13,057 bases of DNA from JAXJSP01 sp036310005 (GTDB lineage Bacteria; Bacillota; Clostridia; Oscillospirales; Acutalibacteraceae). Each line of letters starts with the position of its first letter. The first letter of the stretch is position 1. The notes beneath the pieces are model-generated. The model was not told the DNA's origin and searched no databases. It saw only the letters and a program-made list of their open reading frames with translations. The DNA lies in the NCBI GenBank assembly GCA_036310005.1, contig JAXJSP010000020.1, positions 1 through 13,057 of the forward strand. The letters run 5' to 3'. Positions 12,013 to 13,057 of this stretch are shown piece by piece. The position numbers were made by a program, and so were the translations under genes.

Positions 12013-12546
12013 TTGGGGTATTACACTACGGCTGAGATTGTGAAAATCGTAAACAAGCTCATTGACCGCTGCGGTACTCGTGACCCATACAAGGTCGCAA
12101 AAGAGCTTGGTATCAATATAATCTACCGAAATTTTGACAAGCAGCGTGGAGCATATAAAGTTATTCTGAAGAACCGCTTTGTTTTTCTTAAAAACGGTAT
12201 GCACCCGGTCGTGGAGCAGATAGTGCTATGGCACGAAATCGGACACGATGTTCTCCACAGGCAAGAAGCGGTTGCTGTCGGCGGGTTCAAAGAGTTCAAC
12301 ATCTTTGATATGAGAGAGAACCGTATGGAGTATGAAGCAAATATCTTCGCTTCTCAGGCTTCGCTCCCGGACGACACCATTTTGGAATACATTGAAAACG
12401 GCTATGACATTCAGCAGATTGCACGGGCAATGTGTTCTGACATAAACCTGATTGCTCTGAAAGTGGATACGCTGATTGCACAGGGCTATCAACTTCGCAA
12501 ACAGGAACACCAAAACGATTTTCTTAAATACAATCACAAAATGTAA
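12013..12546 (+). CDS. ImmA/IrrE-family zinc metallo-endopeptidase (antirepressor)
   Basis: 177 residues. The zinc motif is WHEIGHDVLH with His74, Glu75 and His78, and the third ligand is supplied by the MEYEANIFA helix near residues 105-113. The N-terminal region (TAEIVKIVNKLIDRCGTRDP, VAKELGINIIYRNF) and the C-terminal helical part match ImmA-type enzymes. Such proteases cleave the neighbouring repressor after DNA damage or quorum signals and thereby de-repress the element. The start is TTG at 12013, preceded by GGGAGGTGA at good spacing; no ATG is close. It lies 100 bp after the repressor, probably in the same transcript, and ends in a strong terminator. All active-site residues are present, so the enzyme may still work although its element is decayed. 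Confidence 0.92.
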   Translation: MGYYTTAEIVKIVNKLIDRCGTRDPYKVAKELGINIIYRNFDKQRGAYKVILKNRFVFLKNGMHPVVEQIVLWHEIGHDVLHRQEAVAVGGFKEFNIFDMRENRMEYEANIFASQASLPDDTILEYIENGYDIQQIARAMCSDINLIALKVDTLIAQGYQLRKQEHQNDFLKYNHKM

Positions 12547-12585
12547 GACCGTCAAGTCTCGAATGTTGAGATTTGACGGTCTTTT
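12547..12585 (+). terminator. Terminator after the ImmA-like gene
   Basis: GACCGTCAAGTCTC (12547-12560) pairs over 14 bp (one G-T) with GAGATTTGACGGTC (12568-12581), with a 7-nt loop and TTTT following. It begins directly after the stop codon. Confidence 0.9.
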
Positions 12586-12587
12586 CG

Positions 12588-12830
12588 TTATTTATTACAT
12601 TTTTCTTTATAATCTTCGCCCCAACTCCACATAGCGTCGAGAATAGGTTTCAAGCTTTGTCCCAATTCTGTCAGAGAGTATTCTACTCTCGGCGGAACTT
12701 CAGCATACACTTTTCGATTAACGAGTCCGTTTTCTTCCATATCACGAAGCTGAGCAGTCAAAACCTTTTGAGAAACGCTGCCGATTGATTTTTTTAATTC
12801 ACCGAAACGCTTTGTACCCGGCAGTAATGC
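12588..12830 (-). pseudogene. HxlR-family regulator, N-terminus missing
   Basis: The frame gives ALLPGTKRFGELKKSIGSVS, QKVLTAQLRDMEENGLVNRK and VYAEVPPRVEYSLTELGQSL, then a short tail to TAA at 12588-12590. This is the DNA-recognition helix, wing and C-terminal helix of an HxlR winged-helix protein. The first 25-30 residues, including the cysteine-bearing C-P-x-x-x and GGKW segment, are absent, and an in-frame TGA stands at 12831-12833. No start codon or ribosome-binding site precedes the remaining part. HxlR proteins sense reactive aldehydes, quinones or redox state. This copy is unlikely to be functional unless an unusual start is used. It may mark the chromosomal side of the element junction, which is inference. 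Confidence 0.82.
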
Positions 12831-13057
12831 TCATGTACGGTAAAGAAGCAAGCAACCGAAAACAATAGATAGACCGCCAGCACTACACTATTCCGAACCA
12901 AAGACCAAAAGATAAGCATTTTGAGAAAATCTAAACTTTTGGATTTTCCTACAATGCCGACTACGGCGGAATCCCTCCCACTCCTTATATATTTCTTTCT
13001 GTATACATTGAATTTGTATTTAGTAAAATGCAGACAACACCACGGATCGGCTTTTGG
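12794..13057 (-). CDS. Unidentified partial open frame running off the right edge, with a membrane helix
   Basis: This - strand frame has no stop for 87 codons, from the window edge to TAA at 12794-12796. It reads KADPWCCLHFTKYKFNVYRK, then SGRDSAVVGIVGKSKSLDFL, a hydrophobic helix SVVLAVYLLFSVACFFTV, and HEHYC before running about 37 bp into the HxlR fragment in another frame. In DNA this AT-rich such a long open frame is mildly unusual. The internal ATG (MLIFW) lacks a good ribosome-binding site. I do not recognise the protein. It could be the end of an element gene fused to chromosomal DNA, or chance. Confidence 0.3.
   Translation of the reverse strand, partial: PKADPWCCLHFTKYKFNVYRKKYIRSGRDSAVVGIVGKSKSLDFLKMLIFWSLVRNSVVLAVYLLFSVACFFTVHEHYCRVQSVSVN

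Noticed and set aside
12820..12842. GCTCATGTACGGT resembling the 3' strand of a group II intron domain V
   Set aside because: No matching 5' strand, domain VI or CTACTCGAT-like end is present on either strand.

Overview
The window reads as chromosome of a low-to-mid GC Bacillota bacterium, most likely a gut-type Clostridia/Eubacteriales member. The evidence is Gram-positive style ribosome-binding sites (GGAGG) before nearly every gene, several TTG/GTG starts, consensus sigma-A promoters, a glycine riboswitch on an AGCS symporter, a glpP-led glycerol-3-phosphate operon, and an ImmR/ImmA-type control module. No tRNA, rRNA or CRISPR array was seen.

Layout. (1) 1-1874, + strand: promoter, glycine riboswitch with terminator, and a sodium:alanine/glycine symporter ending in a bidirectional terminator. 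(2) 1885-2352, - strand: a small single-pass membrane protein with a Cys/His cluster, a Ser/Tyr-rich linker and an acidic tail. (3) 8902 down to 2495, - strand: a glycerol-3-phosphate operon. A perfect TTGACA-17-TATAAT promoter and a leader terminator precede glpP (antiterminator). A second strong terminator follows glpP, then an MgtC/SapB membrane protein, a GlpA-like dehydrogenase with a C-terminal BFD-type cluster domain, a GlpB-like flavoprotein, a DUF1667 cysteine-cluster protein, a glycerophosphodiester phosphodiesterase, a truncated second copy of DUF1667, and a HAD-IIA phosphatase. Together these could release G3P from glycerophosphodiesters, oxidise it (GlpABC-like) or dephosphorylate it. 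GlpP probably controls read-through.

(4) About 9000-12590: the eroded core of an integrated mobile element. On the - strand are two tandem paralogous excisionase/DUF6462-like proteins and a 55-residue membrane protein. Upstream of them lies about 530 bp of repeat-rich DNA without a convincing gene, then a degenerate group IIC intron (10255-11015) sitting just behind a terminator, then a truncated Y-family DNA polymerase (umuC/dinB-like). Facing these on the + strand are an XRE repressor and an ImmA/IrrE metallopeptidase. Between the repressor and the polymerase fragment are two promoters that point at each other, with three TTCAACT repeats as likely operators. No integrase, relaxase or conjugation gene is present, so the element looks like a remnant that kept its control switch and lost its body.

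(5) 12588-13057, - strand: the C-terminal part of an HxlR-family regulator that has lost its N-terminus, overlapped by an unidentified frame that stays open to the window edge.

The most interesting signals are the face-to-face promoter switch with its operator repeats, the group IIC intron whose ribozyme ends and domain V survive although its reverse transcriptase was gutted by two deletions, and the two-terminator architecture around glpP.
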